Assembly: GCA_017477435.1 (NCBI GenBank)
Contig: JAFUVV010000055.1
Coordinates: 1 to 47,364, forward strand
Reading direction: 5' to 3'
DNA: 47,364 nucleotides
Origin: Prevotella sp.
GTDB lineage: Bacteria > Bacteroidota > Bacteroidia > Bacteroidales > Bacteroidaceae
Made by a program: the position numbers and the translations under genes. The notes below the pieces were generated by a model that did no database searches, had not been told where the DNA came from, and saw only the letters and a program-made list of their open reading frames with translations. Shown here piece after piece: positions 1-10,098 of the stretch; position 1 is the stretch's first letter; each line of letters starts with the position of its first letter.

Positions 1-1
1 A

Positions 2-1981
<1,980 letters not shown>

Positions 1982-1982
1982 A

Positions 1983-2013
1983 GTTAAGAGTTAAGAGTTC
2001 ATAGTTCATAGTT
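1983..2013. repeat. Short simple repeats after secA
   Basis: GAGTTAA is repeated twice, followed by two copies of GTTCATA, in the gap before the ABC ATPase gene. Similar GTTAAG or ATTCATA strings occur in other gaps of the window (about 10490-10520, 25640-25675, 28950-28985). They look like the simple A/T-rich intergenic repeats common in this group. I see no promoter in this gap. Confidence 0.4.
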
Positions 2014-2020
2014 ATAGGGT

Positions 2021-2719
2021 ATGATAACAATAAATGACCTGAAGAAACAATTCGGAGAAAAGGTCGCTGTCGACATTGCCGAATTCGAAATCCACGACGG
2101 AGAGATACTCGGACTCGTCGGTAACAACGGAGCCGGAAAGACAACCCTCTTCCGCCTCATGCTCGACCTGCTTGAAGCCGACAACGGCACCGTCAGCATC
2201 AACGGAATCAACCCCGCGCTGTCGGAAGAATGGAAAAACGACACCGGTGCTTATATCGACGAAGGCTTCCTCATCGACTTCCTCACTCCGGAAGAATACT
2301 TCGAGTTCATAGGCAGCGTGGCCGACCTGTCGAAAGAGGAAATCAGCCAGCGTCTGGAACTCTACTCGCCGTTCATGGCCGACGAGATAATGGGCCAGAA
2401 CAAGCTCATACGCGACTATTCGGCAGGCAACAAGCAGTAGATAGGCATCATTGCCACATTGCTCAACGAGCCACATCTCGTAGTCCTCGACGAGCCGTTC
2501 AACTTCCTCGATCCTTCGAGCCAGAACCTGCTCAAGAGCATCATGACCGAGTATCAGCAGCGCACTGGCGCAACCGTGATTATCTCGAGTCACAACCTGC
2601 AGCACACCGTAGACATTTCAACCCGCATTGCCCTGCTCGAACATGGGCACATCATCAGCGACCTCGACAACACCGAGGGGAAAGCTCGCGAACAGCTCGA
2701 GGAATATTTCAGGACGTGA
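2021..2719 (+). pseudogene. ABC transporter ATP-binding protein interrupted by an in-frame TAG
   Basis: The frame encodes a 232-codon ABC ATPase, the nucleotide-binding subunit of an exporter-type transporter. Walker A (GNNGAGKTT) lies at residues 34-42, a degenerate signature SAGNKQ directly before codon 140, Walker B (HLVVLDEP) shortly after, and an H-loop (SSHNLQHT) near the end. Codon 140 (2438-2440) is TAG. Both halves stay in one frame and read as a single family member across it, where a lysine is usual (NKQ-K-IGI), so one substitution would explain the stop. The truncated product would lack Walker B and could not hydrolyse ATP. TAG ends other genes here (secA, for example), so recoding is unlikely. 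No permease gene is adjacent. The 3' end overlaps the convergent comEC gene by 11 bp. A sequencing error cannot be excluded. Confidence 0.85.
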
Positions 2720-4277
2720 CATCGTCGGCAGCGTGGGATATCGACTGCCATACACGGCTTCTCTTTACAATGAGCAGCACTCTGCCGGCAAGGGCAAACA
2801 GGGCTGCAATGACCACATACATCAGAATCAACTGCACATGGTTGATTCTGATGTTTTCTATGCTGGCATGCGGAAGTGAGGAAATACCTCCAAGCAGGGA
2901 ATTCTGCACCTTTGCCAACAATGCCAAGGCAGAGCCTGCAACTCCAGGAAAGACACCCAAGAGAATCATCGGCAATGCGACGACAGAACAACTGAGAATC
3001 AAGAATGCCATCACAGAAACCACAATGCTCGAGAGCAGGAAATAGCAGGAGAAACGACAGAAATAGAAGGCGACCAGCGGTGCCACGCCCACCTGCGCCG
3101 ACAGCGAGATGCAGCAAATCTGCCACAACATGTCAACAAGCCAGTATCGACGCACTATCTTCAAAGGAATCAACGTATATAGCGGAGAATAGAGCACTAC
3201 AATTCCCAACATCGACATGAACGACATCTGGAATCCCACGTCCCACAGGCTCAACGGACTCACTGTCAGTATCGCCAGGGCAGCGATGCCAAGCGTGTTC
3301 AGCACATTGTGTCTGCGTACGAGGATATCGGCAAAGGAATAGACCGTGAGCATTATGGCCGCACGCAGAATGCTCGGCGACAGGCCCGTCAGCAACGCGT
3401 AGCCCCAAATAACACAAAGTACTGCCAACGAACCGAAAAACCTGAAACGGCGACGGAAAAACACATAGCTCAGCACGCAGAATATGATACCCAGATGCAT
3501 CCCCGACAGAGCAAGCACGTGGGAAGCGCCTACGACGGAATACATATCGCGGAGTTCCTTCGTCAGCCCGCTCTTGTCGCCCACCACCATAGCCGAGACG
3601 ATTCCCTCGGCATCGGCGTCGGAGAACTGTGCATGCAGCTTCTCCCCTATCTTTCTGCGCAGCAAGCGCGACTTCACCACAATGCGCTCTGCACGCGAGA
3701 GATCGGTCAGCCTGACGTTGGCAGTCGTCCATGCCGTGGAGTAGAGAAACGTCCGCCCAACAATGTCATGGCTCATAGCCCACCGGCGGAAACTGAAGTT
3801 GCGATCAGGGTCGAAATCTTCTATCGGCTCCACCGCTGAGCGGCATCTGATGCCAAACCCCTCGTCGAGCCGCCGGCTGCGATCATCGGCGTATATCGAC
3901 ACCCGCAGACTATGCCCCGCCAACCGACCACGCGCCACCATCACGTCGACCATGAACACCCGCCCGTGCTGCTGCGGCCGGCTCATCACCACGCCCTCCC
4001 ACTCTTCCTCCTCACCGAGCACAACAGAAGGAATGCGCTCTAAGCAAGAAAGACAGACGGCGACACCAAAGAAGAATGCTCCGAAAAGTACAGCGGCATC
4101 GCTGATGAGACTCTTCCGCGATGTCATGGCACCTACGGCAAACAGTCCCAGCGCAATAGCCACGACAGCGAGGAGAGGCAGACGAAGACGAAAGGCATCT
4201 GCTGCCCAGATGCCCAACGCCACGGCCACAGCCACAAAGGCCATGGGACAGAGATGGATGTCGGAAGAAGGCCTCAC
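2709..4277 (-). CDS. comEC: ComEC/Rec2-family competence membrane protein
   Basis: A polytopic inner-membrane protein of 522 residues. It has an N-terminal pair of membrane segments, a DUF4131-like soluble region (about residues 60-200) and the core competence domain with the hallmark HVLALSGMHLG near residues 253-262, followed by many hydrophobic helices. In competent bacteria ComEC forms the channel that passes single-stranded DNA into the cytoplasm. The C-terminal metallo-beta-lactamase-like domain of Bacillus ComEC is absent: the frame stops shortly after the last membrane helices. It is the last gene of an apparent minus-strand operon, starting 4 bp inside the end of the DUF2461 gene (ATGA overlap), and converges with the broken ABC gene. 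Family assignment is firm; DNA uptake in this organism is inference. Confidence 0.88.
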   Translation of the reverse strand: MRPSSDIHLCPMAFVAVAVALGIWAADAFRLRLPLLAVVAIALGLFAVGAMTSRKSLISDAAVLFGAFFFGVAVCLSCLERIPSVVLGEEEEWEGVVMSRPQQHGRVFMVDVMVARGRLAGHSLRVSIYADDRSRRLDEGFGIRCRSAVEPIEDFDPDRNFSFRRWAMSHDIVGRTFLYSTAWTTANVRLTDLSRAERIVVKSRLLRRKIGEKLHAQFSDADAEGIVSAMVVGDKSGLTKELRDMYSVVGASHVLALSGMHLGIIFCVLSYVFFRRRFRFFGSLAVLCVIWGYALLTGLSPSILRAAIMLTVYSFADILVRRHNVLNTLGIAALAILTVSPLSLWDVGFQMSFMSMLGIVVLYSPLYTLIPLKIVRRYWLVDMLWQICCISLSAQVGVAPLVAFYFCRFSCYFLLSSIVVSVMAFLILSCSVVALPMILLGVFPGVAGSALALLAKVQNSLLGGISSLPHASIENIRINHVQLILMYVVIAALFALAGRVLLIVKRSRVWQSISHAADDVTS

Positions 4278-4972
4278 TCGTAGTCGTCGATAACACTGTT
4301 GACGAAGTCCATCATCGGTTTAGCAGCCCTGAACACGCGGCATGCCTCGTCGAGCCAGCCATCGCCTTCGAAGAAATCGCCGCCTACGGTTGTCCAGCAA
4401 CAGTAGTCCTTCATGCGCAGGTAGTCGATGTGCTCATAGTCGCGCGGGAAACCCGCCGGACAAATCTTCAGCATTGCAATGCCAAAACCCTTCTCGCTCT
4501 CGATGCCGCTACCCGACGGACGACCGAAATACTTTCTGAACTCACGGCTCTCCACCGCGTGCCGCCACTCATCGATATTACCCATTATCTCGTTGCGGCA
4601 AGAGGTAAGTATGTTCGTCGGAAGCCAATAGCTTCCGCACGCCAGCATGCAAGCCCCCGGCTCCACGTGTATGTAGTAGCCGCCATGCAGGGCCTTCTTG
4701 CCCTTAGCACAGATATACGCACCGAAGTGTCGCTTATACGGCGACTTGTCGGGCGAGAACCGGGTGTCGCGATAGAAGCGATACGTTGTGTCGCTCACCT
4801 TCAGGTGCGCTATCGACTCGTCGAACTCGGCAATGCGCACGATGGCACGGCCGATGGCAGCCTCAAAGTCGGCACGCGCCGAGAGATATTCATCCTTGTG
4901 AGCATTGAACCAAGGACGATTGTTGTTAGCTGCAACATCGCGCAAAAACGTAAGTATGAGGTTAGTATTCAT
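4274..4972 (-). CDS. DUF2461 (TIGR02453) family protein
   Basis: A soluble protein of 232 residues matching the DUF2461 family. The N-terminal NNRPWFNAHKDEY motif, the central FYRDTRFSPDKSPYK motif and the GGYYIHVEPG segment are characteristic. The family is widespread in Bacteroidota and Actinobacteria, and its biochemical role is not known to me. It lies between nth (2-bp gap) and comEC (4-bp overlap), so the three genes are probably co-transcribed; a DNA-linked role could be guessed from that, but the sequence itself gives no catalytic signature. No signal peptide or membrane segment is visible. Confidence 0.85.
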   Translation of the reverse strand: MNTNLILTFLRDVAANNNRPWFNAHKDEYLSARADFEAAIGRAIVRIAEFDESIAHLKVSDTTYRFYRDTRFSPDKSPYKRHFGAYICAKGKKALHGGYYIHVEPGACMLACGSYWLPTNILTSCRNEIMGNIDEWRHAVESREFRKYFGRPSGSGIESEKGFGIAMLKICPAGFPRDYEHIDYLRMKDYCCWTTVGGDFFEGDGWLDEACRVFRAAKPMMDFVNSVIDDYE

Positions 4973-4974
4973 AA

Positions 4975-5622
4975 CTACAACTTTGAATCTTTAAAAATCT
5001 TCGGGCAGAAATCGCCAAACTGACACTCTCCGCACTTCGGCCTTTGGCTCAGGCAGACATATCTGCCGTGGAGAATCAGCCAGTGATGGGCATCGGCCAC
5101 ATCCTCCTGCGGTATGTACCTCAGCAGAGCCTGCTCTACCTTCAGCGGAGTGTTGGCCGCAGGCGGTACAAGGCCGAGTCTGTGGCTGACGCGATACACA
5201 TGAGTGTCGACGGCGAGTGTCGGCTTACCGAACCACACCGCCTGCACCACATTGGCCGTCTTGTGCCCCACACCGGGCAGACGCTCCAAGTCCTTACCCT
5301 CCGATGGCACCATGCCGCCATACTCACTCACTATCATGCGCGACATATCCACCAGGTGCTGCGCCTTCGAGTTGGGATACGACACGCTCTTCACCAGCTC
5401 CAGCACATCCTCTACTTCAGCAGCAGCCATCGACCGAGCATCAGGGAAACGGCGAAACAGCTCGGGGGTGACCATGTTTACACGTTTGTCCGTGCACTGA
5501 GCACTAAGCACAGTGGCAACAAGCAATTGGAAAGCACTGCCAAACTCAAGTTCCGTAGTCACATTAGGCCTGTGCTCCCTGAAAAAGCCCAACACACGGT
5601 CAATACGCTCTCTGCGATTCAT
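4975..5622 (-). CDS. nth: Endonuclease III (DNA glycosylase/AP lyase)
   Basis: Base-excision repair enzyme that removes oxidised pyrimidines and cleaves the abasic site by beta-elimination. At 215 residues it has normal family length. The helix-hairpin-helix LPGVGHKTA holds catalytic Lys121, and VDTHV holds Asp139; both match E. coli Lys120/Asp138. The [4Fe-4S] cluster ligands are Cys190, Cys197, Cys200 and Cys206 (C-x6-C-x2-C-x5-C). It is the first gene of the nth - DUF2461 - comEC run. A TAACTTCG box, close to the -7 consensus, lies 33-40 bp upstream on the same strand. Confidence 0.97.
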   Translation of the reverse strand: MNRRERIDRVLGFFREHRPNVTTELEFGSAFQLLVATVLSAQCTDKRVNMVTPELFRRFPDARSMAAAEVEDVLELVKSVSYPNSKAQHLVDMSRMIVSEYGGMVPSEGKDLERLPGVGHKTANVVQAVWFGKPTLAVDTHVYRVSHRLGLVPPAANTPLKVEQALLRYIPQEDVADAHHWLILHGRYVCLSQRPKCGECQFGDFCPKIFKDSKL

Positions 5623-5654
5623 AGCTATTTCCTAAATAAATAGATTCCCACCGG

Positions 5655-5662
5655 CGAAGTTA
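5655..5662 (-). promoter_or_regulatory. Candidate -7 box for nth operon
   Basis: On the minus strand this reads TAACTTCG, one base from the Bacteroidetes -7 consensus TAnnTTTG, at a fitting distance from the nth start (5622). A clear -33 TTTG is not seen, so this is a moderate-confidence call. Confidence 0.5.
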
Positions 5663-5721
5663 CGAAAAAAAGAATAAAAAGCATACTATATGCACATTTT
5701 TTATATCCTCGGCGGCAACCT

Positions 5722-5853
5722 AACGGACTCTAATGCACAGCTTAACGGGCTCTCATGCACAGCTTAATGGGCCTTTATGTAAAACAAAACGGGCCGTTTT
5801 GTTCAACAAAATGGGTTGTTTTGTTCAACAAAACAAGTCACTTTGTTCTGGCA
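5722..5853. repeat. Array of six 22-bp units (AAyGGGC family)
   Basis: Six contiguous 22-bp units start at 5722, 5744, 5766, 5788, 5810 and 5832. Each begins AAC or AAT, mostly followed by GGG. Units 1 and 2 share the tail ATGCACAGCTT. Around units 4-6 the sequence resolves into 7-nt arms AACAAAA and TTTTGTT (CTTTGTT in unit 6) around 7-nt loops CGGGCCG, TGGGTTG and CAAGTCA, with a single C between units (7+7+7+1 = 22). The left units keep the period and GGG core but have poor arm pairing. It lies between the nth promoter region and the 3' end of the GH127-type gene. There is no coding potential. The architecture parallels the AGTACA/TGTACT arrays elsewhere in the window. Confidence 0.85.
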
Positions 5854-5879
5854 AAGCATACAGTTGCCTGCGACTAAGA

Positions 5880-5977
5880 GGCTTCGAGACGCAGACTATG
5901 AGACTTCGAGACGCAGGCTATAAGGCTTCGAGACGCAGGCTATAAGGCTTCGAGACGCAGACTAAGAGGCTTCGAGA
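5880..5977. repeat. Array of four and a half 22-bp units (GGCTTCGAGACGCAG)
   Basis: Full units start at 5880, 5902, 5924 and 5946, with a partial one at 5968. Each begins with a near-copy of GGCTTCGAGACGCAG, followed by a variable tail (ACTATGA, GCTATAA or ACTAAGA). It follows the preceding array after a 26-bp spacer that already ends with the same tail (GCGACTAAGA). The period is identical, but I see no clear inverted arms in this family. Together with the previous array it fills most of the 480-bp gap between nth and the GH127-type gene. Confidence 0.85.
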
Positions 5978-6030
5978 AGGCGGCACTACGTCTCTCTCGC
6001 GCAAATTATATAATAATGTGTAGAAAAAAC

Positions 6031-6066
6031 GAAGGTGGCCATCCAGGATAGTGGATGGTCACCTTC
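6031..6066 (-). terminator. Rho-independent terminator of the GH127-type gene
   Basis: Arms at 6031-6045 and 6052-6066 (GAAGGTGgCCATCCA and its complement) form a 15-bp stem with one imperfect pair and a 6-nt loop. On the minus strand it is followed by GTTTTTTC. It lies 39 bp beyond the stop codon of the glycosidase gene. Confidence 0.85.
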
Positions 6067-6104
6067 TGATAATATCAATATGAAAAATGTGCGTGCGAGC
6101 GTGA

Positions 6105-9100
6105 TTACCGTCGACTGAACTTGCAACTGGTGAGCGGCTGGCCTGTGCAGGATGTGAGGCTGACGACATAAATGCCCTGGGGCAGCTGCGACATTGTGAA
6201 GGTGTCTTGCTCGGGATAGTACAGTCGGCTGCACTCGGTTCCTGTCTCGTCGTATAGTCGCAATATGCCTCGCTCGCAACCTGAGACGTTGCATTGCACG
6301 CCGCGACTATCTCCCAGGGAATGCACGGTAAGGTGTGCGGTGGGATGATTGGTGCGCGTGTTGACTCCATCGATGGCGGTATCATCGCCGGCGCGCTGCA
6401 GTTCGACATAGTCGATGTCGGTAGTGTTGACTGTGGCGATGGGCGACAGGCTAAGGGTGTTGAACCCTTCCTGTAGGTGGATGGTGACTTGGAGGGTTTC
6501 CCACTGCCCCGAGGTGGCTTGCAGTCTGACGACCTGCGTCTCGCCGTTGACGACAACACGGAATTGGCTGCTACTGGTGGCGCGGTAGCAGAGGGTGAGC
6601 TGATAGTTGCTCTCTGCAGGAATGTAGAGAGTGTTGTACTGCAGATATGTCTTTAGCTTTGCCACGTATGCGCCTCCTGAGCTGGTGCCGTCGAAGGTGC
6701 GGTTGTCGCCATGTGGCTGTGCATCTTCTGCCTCAAGACGAATGAGTGAGAGCCCCCTGTAGCCCCCCAAGGGGGGCAGAAGCTCCACCTGACCTCCCCA
6801 AGGGGAGGAATTTCGTCCTTCGTCATCGTTAGCGTTAGCGTTTTCGTTATCGTTTGCGTCCCCCCAACTGCGTTTCTGCCACAGGACTTCTGGACACATC
6901 TCGTCTATATAGCGCTGCGTGACGAGGGCTATATCGAAATAGCGCATCGGGCGGTCGTTGTGCTTCAGCGTCAGGCGTATGGTACTCTTGCCGTGGGTGA
7001 GCGTGGCAGGTATCTTGTAGAACAATCGTGGGAAGGTGAACTGCTGCATACGCTCGCAGGGCCCACTCTCGCCGATAAGCACGTCGTCGACATAGACGGA
7101 GTAGTTGCCCACCATGTCGGTATGCCATCCGTCGTGCTGCAGCATGACGTAGTGCGGGGCATCGGCGTCGGGCGACAGTTGCATGGTGTAGCTGATGGAC
7201 TGCCCTGCCTCCACTTGCAAGTAGTTGCGGTTGTATATGGTGCCGGTCTGTGAGGTGCCTGAGCCGTCGTGCCCGGCATCGCCCGAGGGTTTTATGCGGT
7301 CGGCGATGTAGTGGCGTAAGTTCTCCACCACGTCGTCGGAAGTGAAGCGCAGGAAGATGGATGTCTTATGATGGCTGGCTTTATAGAATGGCAGGAAATT
7401 GTATCCTCCGCCGCGGAAAACGATTTGCGACTGCTGTCGACGCGTGAGCCATTGGCTTGGATTGGCCATGCTGCCGTCAATATGGGGAAAATCGGATGGT
7501 GCTACCGCTGTTGACTGCTGCCATGGGTTGCTGGTGTACTCGCCTGATGATGCTCCCAGGTTGGGGCTCAGCAGGACGGGGCCATAGAATATGCTTGCCA
7601 CGTCGGGCTCTTCGGTGGGCTCGCTGCGCAGTGCGAGCGGAAGGGTGAGCACCAGCTGGTCGCCATCGCTCCATGGGCCATCGACGCTCAGCAGGCCCTG
7701 ACTGACATTGCCTGCCACTGGGCTGCCGTTACGGGCAACGACGATGTTGCCATCCATCCACTGCGGGACACGGAAGAGGAGCTTGCCGGCGAAACGGCCT
7801 ACGGCATCGAGTGTGAGCGTGACGGTCTGCTCGGTAGGATAGTTGCCCGCCATGGTAAGACGCAGACCATTGTCGGCACACGAGAGTGTGGAAGGGATGA
7901 AGAGATTGACGAGCAGGTCGCTGCCGTTGCTGAAGTAGATGGCTTCGCCGTATTTGGAGTGATTCTCTAATGCTGTCTCCCAGCAGCAATAGAAAGAACT
8001 ATCGTCCATGTACTGCCGATACATGCCTGGCAGCAGCGACTGGAAGTAGCAGAATCCTCCGCCCACGGTATTGTTGTTGGGGTCTTTCGATGCGAGGATG
8101 TGGTTGTACAGCGCGCGTTCGTAGAAGTCCATATAGCGCGTGTCGCCATATAGCGAGAACATTGCCTTAGAGAAGCGCAGCATGTTGTTGGTGCAGCATG
8201 TCTCGGTGGAGGTGTTTGCCAGTTGGTCGAGCATGCGGCCTGGTTGTCCGTATCGCTCCCAGCGTCCATGCCCGCCCATAGGCAGTATGTGCCAGTCGAC
8301 GATATAGTCCCACACGGTGCGTGCGGCAAGTGAGTTGCGCTCATCGCCCGAGAGCTCGTAGCCACGCACCAGGCCCATGAACTTGGGGTCGTAGACATTG
8401 GCGTGTCGCGACGTGAGGGGACTGTCGCCACGGCACAAGCGGTCGCGGAAGTTGAGTGTGTGCGTCCAGCGCTCTCCTGCCTTCAGGAACTTCTCATCGC
8501 CACTGAGGGCATAGGCGTCCATAAACAGCTCGGCCATCCCGCCATGCTCTGTCTCGAGAGCCATCTGCAGACTGGCATCACTGGCAATGCCTGCAGTCCA
8601 CGTGCATGCCCACTCCATGCACTTGAGAAAGACATCGAGGGCTTTGTCGATATGGGCGTACAGATATGCATCGCGGATGCCGTAGTAGATGCGGTGAAGC
8701 TGATAGAACACCATGCCGGCCATATCGGAATTGGTATAGAAATCCTCGCCGTTGTTCACTGGTGTGCATCCATCGCCACGCGCAGCCATCAGACTATTGT
8801 AGAAGCCTTTGGTGCGCGAGAAGTGGAACCATCCGCCGAGGTTCTCCTCGCGCTGACAGCGTTCTATGATATCTATCATCCATGCTACCCTGTCGCGCAA
8901 TGTCTCGTCGCCGGTAGCAGCATACATCATTGAACAGCCCGACATGTAATTGCCGAAGCCATTGCCGTTGTTATGCTGCCAGCCACCGTAATTCTCTGCA
9001 GTGGTTGATATTCCTCCGGCACGCATCACATTGTTGAGAAGCCTCTCAGGGTCGAGCGACAACAGATAGCTATGGTGCATGTCCTGCATCTGCTTGAAGT

Positions 9101-9254
9101 AAGAGCCGTCGCTGAGTCGGACATCCGACAAGCGGCAAGCTTTCCACTTCTTTTCCACCACACGGACAGGTTGCCATAAGTCGTCACACTCGTCGGCAGA
9201 CAACGAAAGAGAGAAAGGCAGCAGTAGTGCAAGTAATAAGAAGGATTTTTTCAT
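6105..9254 (-). CDS. Secreted GH127-type (DUF1680) glycosidase, candidate beta-L-arabinofuranosidase
   Basis: A secreted multidomain protein of 1049 residues. Signal peptide: residues 1-20. The (alpha/alpha)6 catalytic domain of the DUF1680/GH127 type covers about 35-600. Candidate zinc/nucleophile residues match the HypBA1 pattern: Glu351-x-Cys353 (TETCC) and the Cys423-Cys424 pair (SFYCCWE), with Glu333 as possible acid/base. A further beta-rich region follows. Next comes a low-complexity linker (about 800-835) built from intergenic-type repeat DNA, a CBM6/35-like module starting LEAEDAQ (about 840-958), and a short beta-sandwich tail (about 965-1049) resembling a type IX secretion sorting domain. 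The likely substrate is arabinose-containing glycan; this is inference, since the family also has other activities. It is monocistronic, with its own terminator. Confidence 0.82.
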   Translation of the reverse strand: MKKSFLLLALLLPFSLSLSADECDDLWQPVRVVEKKWKACRLSDVRLSDGSYFKQMQDMHHSYLLSLDPERLLNNVMRAGGISTTAENYGGWQHNNGNGFGNYMSGCSMMYAATGDETLRDRVAWMIDIIERCQREENLGGWFHFSRTKGFYNSLMAARGDGCTPVNNGEDFYTNSDMAGMVFYQLHRIYYGIRDAYLYAHIDKALDVFLKCMEWACTWTAGIASDASLQMALETEHGGMAELFMDAYALSGDEKFLKAGERWTHTLNFRDRLCRGDSPLTSRHANVYDPKFMGLVRGYELSGDERNSLAARTVWDYIVDWHILPMGGHGRWERYGQPGRMLDQLANTSTETCCTNNMLRFSKAMFSLYGDTRYMDFYERALYNHILASKDPNNNTVGGGFCYFQSLLPGMYRQYMDDSSFYCCWETALENHSKYGEAIYFSNGSDLLVNLFIPSTLSCADNGLRLTMAGNYPTEQTVTLTLDAVGRFAGKLLFRVPQWMDGNIVVARNGSPVAGNVSQGLLSVDGPWSDGDQLVLTLPLALRSEPTEEPDVASIFYGPVLLSPNLGASSGEYTSNPWQQSTAVAPSDFPHIDGSMANPSQWLTRRQQSQIVFRGGGYNFLPFYKASHHKTSIFLRFTSDDVVENLRHYIADRIKPSGDAGHDGSGTSQTGTIYNRNYLQVEAGQSISYTMQLSPDADAPHYVMLQHDGWHTDMVGNYSVYVDDVLIGESGPCERMQQFTFPRLFYKIPATLTHGKSTIRLTLKHNDRPMRYFDIALVTQRYIDEMCPEVLWQKRSWGDANDNENANANDDEGRNSSPWGGQVELLPPLGGYRGLSLIRLEAEDAQPHGDNRTFDGTSSGGAYVAKLKTYLQYNTLYIPAESNYQLTLCYRATSSSQFRVVVNGETQVVRLQATSGQWETLQVTIHLQEGFNTLSLSPIATVNTTDIDYVELQRAGDDTAIDGVNTRTNHPTAHLTVHSLGDSRGVQCNVSGCERGILRLYDETGTECSRLYYPEQDTFTMSQLPQGIYVVSLTSCTGQPLTSCKFSRR
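6747..6860 (-). repeat. Palindromic GC-rich element and GTTA/GTTTTC-type repeat inside the coding region
   Basis: Within the glycosidase frame, 6747-6812 contains two palindromes (GCCCCCC-AA-GGGGGGC and CTCCCC-AA-GGGGAG). From about 6813 to 6860 follows a CGTCATCGTTAGCGTTAGCG-type simple repeat. It encodes the linker stretches NDNENANANDDEG and SSPWGGQVELLPPLGG between the beta-rich region and the CBM-like module. Near-copies lie at 34768-34795 (intergenic) and 43417-43465 (inside another coding frame). Confidence 0.75.
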
Positions 9255-9352
9255 ATTATTTAGGCTTGGTTTTTAGAAGTAAGGTATTTGAAGCATATCG
9301 GATTGTCGACACCCGACAGCTGCTCTCGGAATAGATATTTCCAAACTTGGAT

Positions 9353-9412
9353 AAAAAAGACAAGAGAAGAATATTGATAGTCTATAGAGCTATTCAATAC
9401 TTATCTCTTGTC
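9353..9412 (-). terminator. Rho-independent terminator of the ompH-like gene
   Basis: Long imperfect inverted arms lie at 9359-9377 and 9393-9412 (GACAAGAGA... and its complement). On the minus strand they are followed by TTTTTT (9353-9358). It lies 27 bp beyond the ompH-like stop codon. The 9255-9352 part of the gap, ahead of the GH127-type gene, shows no convincing promoter. Confidence 0.85.
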
Positions 9413-9438
9413 TACGAAAATGTTGCGCTACTCTCGGC

Positions 9439-10083
9439 TTATTTCTTTTCAGGAGCCTTGGCAGCAGGTTTTGTCTCAGTTTTCTTCTCTGCAGGCTTTG
9501 CGGCAGTCTTCTTATATGCCTTGTTCAGCCCTGCCACAACCTCGGCAGTGATGTCGAGTGAAGGAGCTCCGTAGAGCAGGTTCTCGCCTTGCTTAGTGAT
9601 AATGAGGCTGTACTTCTTGTCCTTATTGTATGTAGCGATGAAGTGCTTGATAGAGTCGCTCAGTGCATTGTTATACTTCTCGAGCTCGCTCTGATACTCG
9701 TTGGTGAGACGCTGATTGAGCGACTGTAAGTCGGCACCTTGCTTCTGCAGACCAGCCTGCACCTGCTCGGCTTGCTCGCGAGTGTAGGCATTCTGCTGCA
9801 ACTTCTGCTGGAAGTTGTTGGCAGCGGCATTGAGGTCGCGTTCTTTCTGCGAAAGCGTGTTCTGTATGTTCTGAGCTTTCTTCTCGAGGACAAGCGAGTG
9901 CTCTTTGCAGAACTCATACTGTGTCATGACGCTGTCGATCTCTACGAAGGCGATTTTCAGTTCCTCCGGTGCGTTCTGCTCTGGAGCGCCAGCTGTTGCT
10001 ACTTCTTGTTTATTGCACGATGTCGTGGCCAATGCAACGACGGCCGAGAGGGCCATAGTGCGGAAAATGTTCTTTTTGTTCAT
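9439..10083 (-). CDS. OmpH/Skp-family periplasmic chaperone-like lipoprotein
   Basis: A protein of 214 residues of the OmpH/Skp family, whose members hold unfolded outer-membrane proteins in the periplasm. The N-terminus has a lipoprotein signal with lipobox cysteine at residue 23 (ATTSCNK). A beta-strand (LKIAFVEIDSVMTQY) starts the OmpH domain, then a long coiled coil with many Gln and Glu (about 65-150), then the closing beta segment. The Lys/Ala/Pro-rich tail (KKTAAKPAEKK...) is low complexity. Canonical Skp is soluble, so the lipobox is a departure. The gene for a 62-residue membrane protein lies 15 bp upstream on the same strand, so the two probably share the promoter at 10330-10360. 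Confidence 0.88.
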   Translation of the reverse strand: MNKKNIFRTMALSAVVALATTSCNKQEVATAGAPEQNAPEELKIAFVEIDSVMTQYEFCKEHSLVLEKKAQNIQNTLSQKERDLNAAANNFQQKLQQNAYTREQAEQVQAGLQKQGADLQSLNQRLTNEYQSELEKYNNALSDSIKHFIATYNKDKKYSLIITKQGENLLYGAPSLDITAEVVAGLNKAYKKTAAKPAEKKTETKPAAKAPEKK

Positions 10084-10098
10084 CGTTTTATGTTTTGT

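Noticed and set aside
2438-2440. TAG reassigned to an amino acid (pyrrolysine or suppressor use)
   Set aside because: TAG ends other genes in the window, such as secA, and nothing pyrrolysine-related is present. A nonsense mutation or sequencing error is simpler.
5733-5945. A 70-codon frame across the compound repeat array
   Set aside because: It arises because 22-bp units can be open in one frame by chance; the translation is repeat-derived, with no start signal.
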